From the NCBI GenBank assembly GCA_963701265.1, contig OY969581.1, positions 1,736,001-1,800,000 on the forward strand: a stretch of 64,000 nucleotides of DNA. Reading direction: 5' to 3'. Source of the stretch: VRUE01 sp963701265 (GTDB lineage Bacteria > Actinomycetota > Thermoleophilia > Solirubrobacterales > 70-9). The position numbers were made by a program, and so were the translations under genes. Positions 18,538 to 28,946 of the stretch are shown piece after piece (the first letter of the stretch is position 1; each line of letters begins with the position of its first letter). Under the pieces are notes generated by a model. The model saw nothing but the letters and a program-made list of their open reading frames with translations. It searched no databases and had not been told where the DNA came from.

Positions 18538-18885
18538 CCCGAACCGGTCGATCGCGACCGAGGCCGTGAGCTGGCCGGTGATCGTCGCCGCCGCCACACC
18601 GCCAGCCCCGACCGCCGAGACGGCGATCAGCGCGTTGGTGACGTAGATCGCGCCGAGGAAGCCGCCGAGCAGGTAGTACCAGCTGACGTCGAAGGTCGAG
18701 CTCAATCCTCCGGCCTTGCCGCTGAGGACGACGATCGCCGCCAGCGCGACCGTGCCGATCGCGAAGGAGACGAGCGCGGCGGGCAAGCTGCCGGTCGAGC
18801 GCCCGAGGCCGGCGTTGATCGGCGCCTGCAGCGCGATCAGGCCACCGGCGATCGCGGTGAGGAAGACGGCGAGACCCTTATCCAT
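18448..18885 (-). CDS. DMT-type membrane protein, DUF606/YdcZ family
   Basis: 145 aa with about five hydrophobic helices. Seen: AGGLIALQAPINAGLGRSTGSLPAALVSFAIGTVALA near the N-terminus, SWYYLLGGFLGAIYVTNALIAVSAVGAGGVAAATITGQLTASVAIDRFGLFG in the middle, and RVAGVVLLLAGTVLIVR at the end, the complete DUF606 pattern of a half-size drug/metabolite transporter that likely dimerises. The substrate is unknown. The gene converges on the FAD reductase and shares 90 bp of coding sequence with it in another frame, with no room for a terminator. Confidence 0.85.
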   Translation of the reverse strand: MDKGLAVFLTAIAGGLIALQAPINAGLGRSTGSLPAALVSFAIGTVALAAIVVLSGKAGGLSSTFDVSWYYLLGGFLGAIYVTNALIAVSAVGAGGVAAATITGQLTASVAIDRFGLFGLDQVALSPERVAGVVLLLAGTVLIVR

Positions 18886-19004
18886 CGGCGGGCTCGCGGG
18901 CTGGCGTGATCTTCGTCTCTAGCTCGGGTTGCATCGATACGGGCACGGCCGGTTGAACCGTCCTGCTGTCATATCAGTAAGCCGAAGGGAATATCGAACC
19001 GCAG

Positions 19005-20471
19005 ATGCCACCACCAGCTGAGGGATTCGCCGCCCGCTTCGTCCTCGGGCCCGCTCTGCGCACGCAGCCGGATCGTCGTCTCGTGACGCTGGTGCGCGAG
19101 GGCTACGAGAACGCCTTCGAGGAGATCGTGCGCCGCTACGGCAAGACGCTGACCCGCTACGCCGCGGCGATCGTCGGCGGGCGGGCGGAGGACGTCACCC
19201 AGGATGCCTTCTCCAAGGCCCTGCTGGCACTGCGCCGCGACGGTGCCGAGATCGAGCTGCGGCCCTGGCTCTTCCGCATCGTCCGCAACACCGCCCTCAA
19301 CGACCTCCGCGACAGCCCGCCCACCGCCGCCGCGCTGGCCGAGGTGATCGCCACGGGCGCAAGTCCCGCCGAGGAGATGGAGCGGCGCGAAGAGCTGAGC
19401 GACCTGATGCGCCGGCTGCAATCGCTGCCCGAGGCACAGCGCGCGGCGATCGTGATGCGTGAGCTGGAAGGCCTCAGTCACGAGGAGATCGCCAGCGCGC
19501 TGGGCCTCAGCGACGGTGGTGCCAGGCAGGCGATCTACCGCGCCCGGCGCTCGCTCCGCGACGCCGCCGGCATGCTGCTGCCATTGCCGCTGCTGAAAGC
19601 GCTGCTGGCCGGCGCCGCCGCCAGCCCCGCGGTTGAGGCCGCCGCAGGCGCCGCCGGAGTCGGTGGCGCCGCCGGCGCAGGGGTTGCACTCAAGGCGGCC
19701 GCGGCGACGGTCCTGGTCGCCGGTGCGGTGGGCGCCGGCGTAGCGGTCGATCACAACCGCCACCCGCAGCTCCCCACGCAACCGACAGCCGGTGAGGTCA
19801 TCGCCGATGACTCAAGACAGGCGACGAGCCCGAGCGCGGGCAGTGGCGGAGGCGGTTCAGGCGGGCAAGGCTCCTCTTCGCAATCGGGACGCAGCGGCGA
19901 GCGCGAGTCCGGCGATGATCACGGTGGCCACGGTCACGGCTCAAGCGAGCCTGGTGACGATCGGGGCCACAGCGGCCCTGGCAGCGGCTCGAATGGCAGC
20001 GACGACGGAGGGCATGGATCGAGCGGATCGGGATCGAGCCGGCACGGCGGGGGTCGCGAGGCGGAGTCAGGCGACGATCACGGTGGCCGATCGGGAACCT
20101 CTGGACACAGTGGGAGCGACGATGGCGGTGGTGACCACTCCGGGCACGGCTCGAGCGGATCGTCTGGCTCAGGTGGCGGTGGCTCCCACGGCGGCAGTGG
20201 CTCGTCCGGCGATGACGGTGGATCCGGAAGCGGCTCGGGCTCCGGTTCTGGCTCATCTGGCGACAGCTCAGGCAGTAGTCCAAATTCAGGCAGCGGGTCC
20301 GGCTCCAGTGACGGATCCAGCTCGGGCAGCGGGTCCAGCTCAGGCAGCGGAGGCTCCGGCTCGGGCGACGAAAGCGAGGCAGGCGAACCAGATTTCGACG
20401 ACTCGGGTGATTCTCACGGCGACGACGGGTTCTCGATGCAGACGGAACCCCAAATCCAGGAGGAACCATGA
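19005..20471 (+). CDS. ECF sigma factor with membrane helix and long Ser/Gly/Asp/His-rich tail
   Basis: 488 aa. Residues ~32-105 are sigma region 2 (FEEIVRRYGKTLTRYAAAIV, DVTQDAFSKALLAL, RPWLFRIVRNTALNDLRD) and ~130-185 region 4 (LPEAQRAAIVMRELEGLSHEEIASALGLSDGGARQAIYRARRSLR). An Ala/Gly-rich hydrophobic stretch follows, with a likely membrane helix at ~231-248, then a ~230-residue tail almost wholly of Ser, Gly, Asp and His, containing recurring GDDHGG and GDDRGH units. ECF factors with C-terminal extensions and membrane helices are known in actinobacteria, but this composition is unusual. No anti-sigma gene is adjacent. Stop and next start overlap as ATGA. The tail is probably outside the membrane (inference). 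Confidence 0.85.
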   Translation: MPPPAEGFAARFVLGPALRTQPDRRLVTLVREGYENAFEEIVRRYGKTLTRYAAAIVGGRAEDVTQDAFSKALLALRRDGAEIELRPWLFRIVRNTALNDLRDSPPTAAALAEVIATGASPAEEMERREELSDLMRRLQSLPEAQRAAIVMRELEGLSHEEIASALGLSDGGARQAIYRARRSLRDAAGMLLPLPLLKALLAGAAASPAVEAAAGAAGVGGAAGAGVALKAAAATVLVAGAVGAGVAVDHNRHPQLPTQPTAGEVIADDSRQATSPSAGSGGGGSGGQGSSSQSGRSGERESGDDHGGHGHGSSEPGDDRGHSGPGSGSNGSDDGGHGSSGSGSSRHGGGREAESGDDHGGRSGTSGHSGSDDGGGDHSGHGSSGSSGSGGGGSHGGSGSSGDDGGSGSGSGSGSGSSGDSSGSSPNSGSGSGSSDGSSSGSGSSSGSGGSGSGDESEAGEPDFDDSGDSHGDDGFSMQTEPQIQEEP

Positions 20472-21217
20472 GACTCGCCCACCGAATCACGACCCTTGCC
20501 GCCGCCTTGATCGGTGCGCTTGCGATGCTCGCGCTGCCCGCAGTCGCCGCGGCCAAGGACGGCAACCACGACCGCATCCCGGATCGCTGGGAGAAGCGGC
20601 ACCACCTCTCGACCACGGTCGACCAGGCCCTCCGCGACCAGGATCGCGACAACCTGCGCAACCGGGCCGAGTTCCTCGTCGGGGACAACCCGCGCGACCG
20701 TGACAGCGATGACGACGGCGTGATGGACGGCGAGGAGAACGCCGGCACGATCACCTCCTTCGACGCGACCACGGGGCGCCTCACGATCTCCCTCTTCGGC
20801 GGCGACACGGTAAGCGGGCTTGTCACCGACCGGACGAGAATCAAGTGCGAGGACGAGCACTCACCCGATCTCACCGTGCGCGCTCGCCACGGCGAGGAAG
20901 AGCCCGGGGATGATCGGGGCGGTCACGGCGAAGAGCCTGGGGATGACAACGGTGGCCATGGCGAAGAGCCGGGCGACGACAACGGCGGCGCAGCCGGCGA
21001 TGACGACCACGACAACTCGGGGCCAGGCAACAATGGAGAGGACAACTCCGGTCCCGGTTCATCGCACTCCGGTCGCGGGCCGAGCGGTCACGACGACAAC
21101 GGCACCGGCGCCAACTGCACCACGTCGGACCTGATCGTCGGCGCGACGGTCGAGGAGGCCGATCTGGAGCTCGAGCACGGCGTCGCGAGCTTCGACGAGG
21201 TCGAGCTGGCCGACTGA
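20468..21217 (+). CDS. Secreted Asp-rich protein with thrombospondin type 3-like calcium repeat
   Basis: 249 aa. Signal peptide (residues 1-29, ending VAAA). Residues ~36-92 hold a TSP3/dockerin-like acidic segment (DRDSDDDGVMDGEENAGT) of the kind that chelates calcium. A beta-rich stretch (ITSFDATTGRLTISLFGGDTVSGLVT) and one Cys follow, then three tandem copies of a decamer EEPGDD[R/N]GGHG (~143-175), a low-complexity Asp/Gly/Ser linker, and a C-terminal strand segment with a second Cys. It has its own AGGAGG site and overlaps the ECF gene by 4 bp. The shared GDD-GGH vocabulary with the ECF tail suggests that the two act together. Confidence 0.75.
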   Translation: MRLAHRITTLAAALIGALAMLALPAVAAAKDGNHDRIPDRWEKRHHLSTTVDQALRDQDRDNLRNRAEFLVGDNPRDRDSDDDGVMDGEENAGTITSFDATTGRLTISLFGGDTVSGLVTDRTRIKCEDEHSPDLTVRARHGEEEPGDDRGGHGEEPGDDNGGHGEEPGDDNGGAAGDDDHDNSGPGNNGEDNSGPGSSHSGRGPSGHDDNGTGANCTTSDLIVGATVEEADLELEHGVASFDEVELAD

Positions 21218-21226
21218 GGGATCGGC

Positions 21227-23872
21227 CTACTTGGCGTCGAGCCAGTCCGCGCCGACGCCGACGTCCACCTCGAGCGGTGGGTCGAGCTGGTAGGCGGCGC
21301 ACATCTCGCGCCGCACCAGCTCGACCGCGCCGTCCATCTCCTCCGGCGGGCCCTCGAAGAGCAGCTCGTCGTGGATCTGCAGGACGAGGCGGGTCTCGGT
21401 GCCGGCCTCGCGCAACGCGCTCTGGCAGCGCACCATCGCGATCTTGATGATGTCGGCCGCCGTGCCCTGGATCACGGTGTTGACGGCGAGCCGCTCGCCG
21501 AGGCGGCGGGTGCTGGGGTTGCCGGAGCGCAGCTCGGGGATCGAGCGGCGGCGCCCCAGCAACGTGGTGACGAAGCCCTCCTCCTGCGCTCGCTCGACCA
21601 CCTGCTCGCGAAAGGCGCGCACGGCGGGGAAGCGCTCCAGATAGCGGGAGACGAATTCCTCCCCCTCTTTACGCGGGATGTTGAGCCGGTCGGCGAGGCC
21701 GAAGCCGGTGAGGCCGTAGACGATGCCGAAGTTGACCATCTTCGCCTTCGAGCGCTGGCCGACGTCGACGTCATCGCGGGAGATGTCGAAGACCTCCGCC
21801 GCCGTCGCCGCGTGGACGTCGTCGCCGGCGCGGAAGATCTCTTTCAGCACCTCCTCGTCGGCGACGTGGGCAAGCACCCGCAGCTCGACCTGGCTGTAGT
21901 CGGCCGAGAGCAGCTGGGCACCTTCCTCGGCGACGAAGCAGGCCCGCACCGGACGGCCGATCTCGGTGCGGATCGGGATGTTCTGCAGGTTGGGGTTGGT
22001 GCTGGAGAGGCGGCCGGTGGTCGTCGCCGCCTGGTTGAAGGTCGTGTGGACGCGGCCGGTGTCGGGGTCGATCAGATCCGGCAGCGAGTCGAGGTAGGTG
22101 TTCTTCAGCTTGGTCAGCTCGCGCCAGGACTCGATCTTCTCGACGATCGGGTGCTCGTCGCGGATCTGGGCGAGGACGCGAGCATCAGTCGAGAAGCCGG
22201 TTTTGCCGCGACGCTTGCGGGTCAGTCCGAGCTTCTCGAAGAGCACGCGCCCGACCTGCTGCGGCGAGCCGATCGTGAACTCCTCCTCGGCCAGCTCGAA
22301 GATCTCCTTCTGCAGCGTCTCGATGCGCTCGCCGAAGCCGGCACCGACCTCGGCCAGGCGCTCGGCGTTCAGCTTCAGCCCCTCGCGTTCCATCGCGGCG
22401 AGGACGTGGACCAGCGGCAACTCGATCTCGCTCAGCAGGTGCCCCAGGCCGAGCTCCTCGATGCGGGGGCGCTGCACGTCGGCCAGGGCGGCGACCAGGC
22501 GCGCTTCCTCAGCCGGCTCGAGCCCGGCCTCGCCATCGCCGTCGAGCGAGAGCTGGCCGTCGTCCTCGTCCTTCGCCGGCACGGCGTCGGCGGCGAGACC
22601 GATGCCCGCGTCTGCGGCAAGCTCGGTGAGCTCATAGGTGCGTCGCTGTGGCTCGAGCAGGTAGGCGGCGAGCATCGTGTCGTGGTCGAGGCTCAGCTCA
22701 GCGCCCTCGCGAGCCGCCGCTGCGAGCAGGCCGTGGCGACCGCCGCCGAGCGACTTGAGATCGTGGGCGACCAGGCCACGCCCGGGAAGCGCAACGGCGA
22801 GCTCGTCCAGGGTCGAGGAGCCGGTCAGGGTGCGATCGTCCTCCGCGGCAGCCCAGCGATCGCCGTCGACCGCCAGCGCGACAGGCCCCTCCCCCGCGCT
22901 GAGATCGGCTGGCGTGCCCTCCTCCGCCTCGACCGCAAGCTCGGTTTCGACACTGCGGCCCGGCACCGCCTCGCCCTCGGGCAGCGCTTCTTCGAGGCGC
23001 TCGAGCACCGCCCGCAGCTCGAACTCGCGCATGAAGTCGCGCAGGGCGCCGCGGTCGGGCTCCGAAGCCATCGCCGCGCCCAGGTCGACACCGGTCTCGA
23101 TGTCGTACTGCAGCGTCGCCAGCTGCTTCGACATGCGGGCGTCGTCCGCGTGCTCGACCAGGTTCTGCTTGCGCTTGGCACCGGAGATCTGATCGACGCT
23201 GGCCAGTACCTCCTCCAGCGTGCCGAACTGCTGCAGCAGCTGCGTCGCCGTCTTCTCGCCGATCCCGGGAACGCCGGGGATGTTGTCGGAGGTGTCGCCG
23301 CGCAGGCCCATCAGGTCGGTGATCAACTCCGGCGGCACGCCGTAGCGCTCAGTTACGGCGTCGCTATCGTAGATCTTGGTCTCGGTGATCCCACGGGAGG
23401 TGCTCATCACCCGGATTCCGTCGCCGACCATCTGGTAGGCGTCGCGGTCACCGGTGACGACCATCACCGCGATCCCCTCTTCGCGAGCCTGGCGGGCCAG
23501 CGAGGCGATCACATCGTCGGCCTCGTAGCCCTCGACCTTGACATTGGTATAGCCAAAGGCCTCGACCAGCGGCATCAGATGCGGCCACTGCTCGCGCAGC
23601 AGGTCGGGGCGCGGTTTGCGCTGGGCCTTGTAGAGGTCGTAGGTGACCTCACGGCCAGACATCCCCGCATCCCAGGCAACAACCACACCGGCGGGCGCGT
23701 GCTCGTCGATCACCTTGACCAGCATCGAGGCGAGCCCGTAGATCGCATTGGTCGGCCGCCCGTCGCTGGTCCCGATCGACTCCGGCAACGCAAAGAACGC
23801 CCGGTAGGCAAGCGAGTTGCCGTCGATCAGGAAGAGCTCGGGCTCAGCGGCTTCGTTCTTGGCTGCGGCCAT
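21227..23872 (-). CDS. polA: DNA polymerase I
   Basis: 881 aa repair and Okazaki-fragment polymerase. Seen: N-terminal 5' nuclease (FLIDGNSLAYRAFFALP, VVTGDRDAYQMV, GLRGDTSDNIPGVPGIGEKTATQLL), a middle domain without the DxE proofreading motif (so probably no 3'-5' exonuclease, as in mycobacterial and Taq enzymes), and the family A polymerase with LSADYSQVELRVLAHVADE, KAKMVNFGIVYGLTGFGLA and VLQIHDELLFEGP. ATG 23872 is chosen over TTG 23881 because a TAGAGT box ends 8 nt before it. The start region overlaps the end of the AbiEi/DUF559 gene, so polA is transcribed from inside that gene. Confidence 0.97.
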   Translation of the reverse strand: MAAAKNEAAEPELFLIDGNSLAYRAFFALPESIGTSDGRPTNAIYGLASMLVKVIDEHAPAGVVVAWDAGMSGREVTYDLYKAQRKPRPDLLREQWPHLMPLVEAFGYTNVKVEGYEADDVIASLARQAREEGIAVMVVTGDRDAYQMVGDGIRVMSTSRGITETKIYDSDAVTERYGVPPELITDLMGLRGDTSDNIPGVPGIGEKTATQLLQQFGTLEEVLASVDQISGAKRKQNLVEHADDARMSKQLATLQYDIETGVDLGAAMASEPDRGALRDFMREFELRAVLERLEEALPEGEAVPGRSVETELAVEAEEGTPADLSAGEGPVALAVDGDRWAAAEDDRTLTGSSTLDELAVALPGRGLVAHDLKSLGGGRHGLLAAAAREGAELSLDHDTMLAAYLLEPQRRTYELTELAADAGIGLAADAVPAKDEDDGQLSLDGDGEAGLEPAEEARLVAALADVQRPRIEELGLGHLLSEIELPLVHVLAAMEREGLKLNAERLAEVGAGFGERIETLQKEIFELAEEEFTIGSPQQVGRVLFEKLGLTRKRRGKTGFSTDARVLAQIRDEHPIVEKIESWRELTKLKNTYLDSLPDLIDPDTGRVHTTFNQAATTTGRLSSTNPNLQNIPIRTEIGRPVRACFVAEEGAQLLSADYSQVELRVLAHVADEEVLKEIFRAGDDVHAATAAEVFDISRDDVDVGQRSKAKMVNFGIVYGLTGFGLADRLNIPRKEGEEFVSRYLERFPAVRAFREQVVERAQEEGFVTTLLGRRRSIPELRSGNPSTRRLGERLAVNTVIQGTAADIIKIAMVRCQSALREAGTETRLVLQIHDELLFEGPPEEMDGAVELVRREMCAAYQLDPPLEVDVGVGADWLDAK

Positions 23873-24734
23873 CGCGCCCAACTCTATGGCGCGCGGAGGC
23901 GAGCACCTCGCGAAGGATCTGGGCGACCCACTCCGGTTCCTCGTCGATCTGATCTTCGCTCAGCCGCTGCACTTCGAAGCCAAGCGAGCGCAGCTCGAGA
24001 TCGCGCCGCCGGTCATCGAGGAACGCCTGTTTGCCGCGGTGGTACCGATAGCCGTCGGTTTCGACCACGAATCCGAGATTCGACCAGACGAAATCCGCCT
24101 CGTACTGGCCAATTGGGACGTTGACCTCAGGCACGGGCAAGCGGTACCGCAGGCAGATCCGCAGGAAGTCGCGCTCGAGATCGCTGCGGGTGCGATCGTG
24201 GCGAACGTCCTCACCGAGCGGCAAGCCGAGAACATCCGCTTGCCGAATCGCCCGTCGCAGCTCCTTCCCCGAAACAACTCGGCGTAGATCGGCGATCGTC
24301 TGGGCCGGCCTGGTGACCGGAATCCCGTGACGCCGAGTGAGGGCCTCGGGCCGGAGCGACGCTCTGCGATGCAAACGGATGCCCTGCCGCCTCGCCCTGC
24401 CCCCACCACCGTCGACCGATACATCGACCACTGCCCCGATCGGCTTCAACATCTCCCAGAGTTCTGCCGCGGTCCGGTGACTTACAACTGCGCCCTCGCC
24501 GTAGGCGAGGGCGGCTGCCATCCATCTGCCATGTCGTGAGATCCCGGGATGGCCCACGGCATATACACCGCGGTGAACCCGGTGCAGGCGACCTGATTCC
24601 ACCCATCGGCGGACCGCATTCCTAGTGACCCCAGCCGCGTAAAGCTGTCCAGTCGAGACCACCCCATGCTGACGAGCAGCAACTCTCGCAACTCGTCCAT
24701 CGGGCCTGGCGACTTTTGCGTCCACATGACGCAT
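23844..24734 (-). CDS. AbiEi-antitoxin-like winged-helix protein fused to a DUF559 (PD-(D/E)XK-like) nuclease domain
   Basis: About 296 aa. The N-terminal third is an AbiEi_4-like wHTH: VARVAARQHGVVSTGQLYAAGVTRNAVRRWVESGRLHRVHRGVYAVGH. The middle continues VVSHRTAAELWEML and IPVTRPAQTIADL. The C-terminus is a Vsr/DUF559-type restriction fold: YEADFVWSNLGFVVETDGYRYHRGKQAFLDDRRRDLELRSLGFEVQRLSEDQI, with the E-D...E-x-D acidic residues. This architecture is abundant in Solirubrobacterales and mycobacteria; the function is unproven and no AbiEii toxin is nearby. Start uncertain: ATG 24734 or GTG 24725, both inside an 18-bp-arm hairpin. Confidence 0.8.
   Translation of the reverse strand: MRHVDAKVARPDGRVARVAARQHGVVSTGQLYAAGVTRNAVRRWVESGRLHRVHRGVYAVGHPGISRHGRWMAAALAYGEGAVVSHRTAAELWEMLKPIGAVVDVSVDGGGGRARRQGIRLHRRASLRPEALTRRHGIPVTRPAQTIADLRRVVSGKELRRAIRQADVLGLPLGEDVRHDRTRSDLERDFLRICLRYRLPVPEVNVPIGQYEADFVWSNLGFVVETDGYRYHRGKQAFLDDRRRDLELRSLGFEVQRLSEDQIDEEPEWVAQILREVLASARHRVGRDGRSQERSR
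23881..23886 (-). promoter_or_regulatory. -10 box TAGAGT, leaderless promoter of polA
   Basis: Ends 8 nt before ATG 23872 and lies within the coding end of the upstream gene; decides the polA start. Confidence 0.5.
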
Positions 24735-24745
24735 AAGTCGCCAGG
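24705..24745. promoter_or_regulatory. Long hairpin spanning the AbiEi/DUF559 start codon
   Basis: Arms of 18 nt (24705-24722 and 24728-24745), one mismatch (T/A), loop CACAT. Read on the minus strand, both candidate start codons sit in the left arm or loop. It could be an operator for autoregulation or an RNA structure hiding the start. Confidence 0.6.
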
Positions 24746-24816
24746 CACCTGAATCGCCCCCCCCGCTTCGGTCCGATCAGGGCCGCGAGACCGGCGTCGC
24801 GCGCCGCCTTCGTGCG

Positions 24817-26451
24817 TTAGGACTCAGTCTGGGACCGTGGCAGGCGGATGTTCTGAATGAGCGTTTCCGTGCGTCCGTCGGCGAAGGTGAGCGTGAAGGT
24901 GAGCTTGAGGCGCAGCGCGGCTTGATCAAGTCTCTTCAGCGCTGCCCTGGAGAGCCTGCAGCCAACCGCGAGCTCTCCTGCGGAACCGCCCTGGGTGCTG
25001 CTGGCGCAAACCCGCTTCGCGCCTTTTCTAGTTCTCATCGTCGCTCGCATGCCGATCGAACCAGGGCCTGAAAGGTGGAGGTGGGCCGTTACCCAACGAC
25101 CCGTGCGGCCAGACTGCGCAAAAAGGAACAGGGGGCCAGACGAACTAGTACGCGATGCCTCCTTCTCCCTGAGCGGCGAAACCGGATCGACTGTCGGCGG
25201 CGGTTCATTTTCTTCAAGCCATGCTTCGGCCTCGGCCTGGCGGCCGGCGCTGAAGTCCAGTGTTTCCTCGACGCCCTCTTCGATCTCGTCGAGGTCGAAT
25301 TCGGGGCGACCGTTGTCTTGTTCCTCTTCCTGCCAGGGGGCAAGAAGATCGGCGGTGTCCTCGGCCAGCGCGGTAGGGTCGAGGTCGGGAATCGTGTGCG
25401 TTGCCAGGTTCAGCCCGGCCCAGTAGGCGCGGAAGCATTCCCTGTCTTTGAGGCACTTGTTGAAGAAGACCCCGCCCGAGCCGTCGAAAGTGACCTCTCT
25501 CCCAGCCTTGTCGCTGGTTGGCTGCCAGGTCTGGTCGGTGCCCCAGGGGAGCATCTGAAAGCGCCCGGCGGGGTCGCTGTAGAGGTAGTAGTTGTTGGGG
25601 CGTTCCTGGCCAGGCTCGGCGTGGCCGGCGTAGCCGTCCCAGTGCTCGATGTACTTCTCGACCCCCCACATCCTCCCCATCTCGACCAGTTCGGCGTAGG
25701 GCGCGACGCGCTCGGACAATGGGGCGCCGCCTTCGTCGTTGACGGCGTCGATCAGGGCTTCAAGGTCACCCGTTTCGCCGGGTTCGTCTCCCCCCTCGTC
25801 GACTTCGAAATCACCGGCGCCGTTCGGCACGAGGTCGTCGCCGCGCTCTCCCTCATAGAGGTGCTGGGTGTTTTTATCGAAGGCGGAATCGAAGATCCTC
25901 GTCAGGCCGATGTCGTCGAGATTTTCAAGATTGAGGTAGACACCGATGTCCTCGCCGTTGAGGCGCACGTAGGCGAGACCGGTGCGCGAAGCTGGGACGC
26001 CGCTGGCACGAAACGCCGCATAGGCCAGCGTCTCGTGAACCATCGAGGGGTCCTGGACCATGTTGTTCAGGGTCATCTTGCGGAGACCGAGAAACGCGTT
26101 CGCCGCTTTGAATTTGAGCTTGAAGCCGGCCTTTTCGGTGAGGTCGCGGAAAGAGCCGCCAACGCTCCCCTTGAGCCGAACTTCGACCGGGCGCCCCGGC
26201 AGCACCGGTGAGCCTTCCTCACCCGCGGGCGTTCCATCCGAGGAGCGGGTCAGCGAGAACGTCCCCGGCACGTACTCCTCCGGTTCGTCTTCCAGTTCCG
26301 TTTTCGCCTGGTCCGAGAGCGTCAGGTCGATGATCGCGACCTCGCCCGGGTCATACATTTCGGCGGCGTCGTAGGCGGCGGCGCCCTGTGTGAAGACGGC
26401 AGCGAGGACGGAGACGAGCAGGATCGGGAAGCCGGTTCTCATTGTGCGCAT
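24817..26451 (-). CDS. Secreted CotH-family protein (atypical kinase fold)
   Basis: 544 aa. Signal peptide ~1-26 (ending QGAAA). The CotH core follows: VEVRLKGSVGGSFRDLTEKAGFKLKF (~95-120), GLRKMTLNNMVQDPSMVHETLAYAAFRASGVPASRTGLAYVRLNGEDIGVYLNLENLD, then YIEHWDGYAGHAEPGQERPNNYYLYSDPAGRFQMLPWGTDQTW, which holds the catalytic HWDG/NYYLY/PWGxD motifs. CotH proteins are spore-coat or secreted protein kinases in Bacillus; in actinobacteria they are exported and of unknown substrate. About 120 residues of beta-rich C-terminal domain follow. A TAGCGT box ends 9 nt before the ATG. 24735-24816 contains no gene. Confidence 0.88.
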   Translation of the reverse strand: MRTMRTGFPILLVSVLAAVFTQGAAAYDAAEMYDPGEVAIIDLTLSDQAKTELEDEPEEYVPGTFSLTRSSDGTPAGEEGSPVLPGRPVEVRLKGSVGGSFRDLTEKAGFKLKFKAANAFLGLRKMTLNNMVQDPSMVHETLAYAAFRASGVPASRTGLAYVRLNGEDIGVYLNLENLDDIGLTRIFDSAFDKNTQHLYEGERGDDLVPNGAGDFEVDEGGDEPGETGDLEALIDAVNDEGGAPLSERVAPYAELVEMGRMWGVEKYIEHWDGYAGHAEPGQERPNNYYLYSDPAGRFQMLPWGTDQTWQPTSDKAGREVTFDGSGGVFFNKCLKDRECFRAYWAGLNLATHTIPDLDPTALAEDTADLLAPWQEEEQDNGRPEFDLDEIEEGVEETLDFSAGRQAEAEAWLEENEPPPTVDPVSPLREKEASRTSSSGPLFLFAQSGRTGRWVTAHLHLSGPGSIGMRATMRTRKGAKRVCASSTQGGSAGELAVGCRLSRAALKRLDQAALRLKLTFTLTFADGRTETLIQNIRLPRSQTES

Positions 26452-26573
26452 GTCAAAACAACGCTAGCCAATGCGATTTCTAGCGCTCCGGCCGCAATTC
26501 GGCGGATGTCCATGCGCGGCAGCAACACGGCCGTGCCTAGGCAGGCGGCGCGAATCTGATTCGATAGCTGCCG

Positions 26574-28031
<1,458 letters not shown>

Positions 28032-28035
28032 CCCA

Positions 28036-28941
28036 GTGAAGGTCCTCGTCACCGGAGCCAGCGGTTTCATCGGGTCGGCGCTCTGCGACTCGCTGCTGGT
28101 TCGAGGTGACACCGTCGTCGGCCTCACCCGCGACCCGGGCCGGGCGCGGAGCACCAACCCCAGCGTCACCTGGCACCCCTGGGAGCCAATGCTGGAACGG
28201 CCGCCGGAGGCGGCCTTCGAGGGCGTCGACGGCGTCATTCACCTGCTCGGCGAGAAGATCAACCAGCGCTGGACCGACGAGGCCAAAGAGCGGATCATGG
28301 AGAGTCGCCGCACCGGCACCCACAACCTGATCGGCACGATCTCGGCCCTACAGCACAAGCCGCGGGTGCTTGTCAGCCAGTCGGCGATCGGCTACTACGG
28401 TGACCGCGGCGCAAGTCTCGTCGACGAGTCAACCGAGCCGGGCAACGGCTTCGACGCCGAGGTGGTGCGCGAGTGGGAGCAGGCTGCGCACGAGGTCGAC
28501 CCAACCGGTGTGCGCCTCGCAATCGTCCGCACGGGCCACGTGCTCGACCCCCGCGGCGGCTTCCTCGGCCCGCAGCTGACTCCCTTCAAGCTCGGCGTCG
28601 GCGGCCCGCTCGCCGGCGGCAGCCAGTACGTCTCCTGGATCCACGTCGCCGACGAGGTCGGCATCCTGCTCTGGGCCTTGGAGAACGACAAGGTGAGCGG
28701 TGTGGTCAACGCGACCGCTCCCAATCCGGTCACCAACAAGGTCTTCTCCAAGGCGCTCGGCAAAGCGCTCGGGCGGCCGGCGGTGGTTCCCGTTCCGGGG
28801 CTCACCGTGGACCTCATGTACGGCAAGGAGTTCGGCAAGGTGCTGCGGGGCGGGCAGCGGGTGATGCCCAGGCGAGCTCTTGATCTCGGGTACCGGTTCC
28901 GGCATCCGGATCTCGACGAGGCACTGGGAGACCTGTTCTAG
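28036..28941 (+). CDS. TIGR01777-type NAD-dependent epimerase/dehydratase (YfcH-like)
   Basis: 301 aa. Extended short-chain dehydrogenase fold: KVLVTGASGFIGSALCDSLLVRGDTVVGLTRDP for nucleotide binding, then HLLGEKINQRWTDEAKERIMESRRTGTHNLI, SQSAIGYYGDRG and the family end GQRVMPRRALDLGYRFRHPDLDEALGDL. The classical YxxxK is replaced as usual in this family. Often described as SulA/YfcH-like; its substrate is unknown. GTG start 4 bp after the malic enzyme stop, so probably cotranscribed. A long palindromic element starts 6 bp after its stop. Confidence 0.88.
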   Translation: MKVLVTGASGFIGSALCDSLLVRGDTVVGLTRDPGRARSTNPSVTWHPWEPMLERPPEAAFEGVDGVIHLLGEKINQRWTDEAKERIMESRRTGTHNLIGTISALQHKPRVLVSQSAIGYYGDRGASLVDESTEPGNGFDAEVVREWEQAAHEVDPTGVRLAIVRTGHVLDPRGGFLGPQLTPFKLGVGGPLAGGSQYVSWIHVADEVGILLWALENDKVSGVVNATAPNPVTNKVFSKALGKALGRPAVVPVPGLTVDLMYGKEFGKVLRGGQRVMPRRALDLGYRFRHPDLDEALGDLF

Positions 28942-28946
28942 CGTCG

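Noticed and set aside
21371..24124. 917-codon open frame opposite polA
   Set aside because: Antisense to an intact polA with all its motifs; no homology, repetitive Asp/Leu/Gly/Arg pattern typical of shadows.
24491..24513. 10-bp perfect palindrome CGCCCTCGCC-GTA-GGCGAGGGCG in the AbiEi gene
   Set aside because: It codes for the conserved family motif ALAYGEGA, so the dyad follows from the codons and not from an inserted element.
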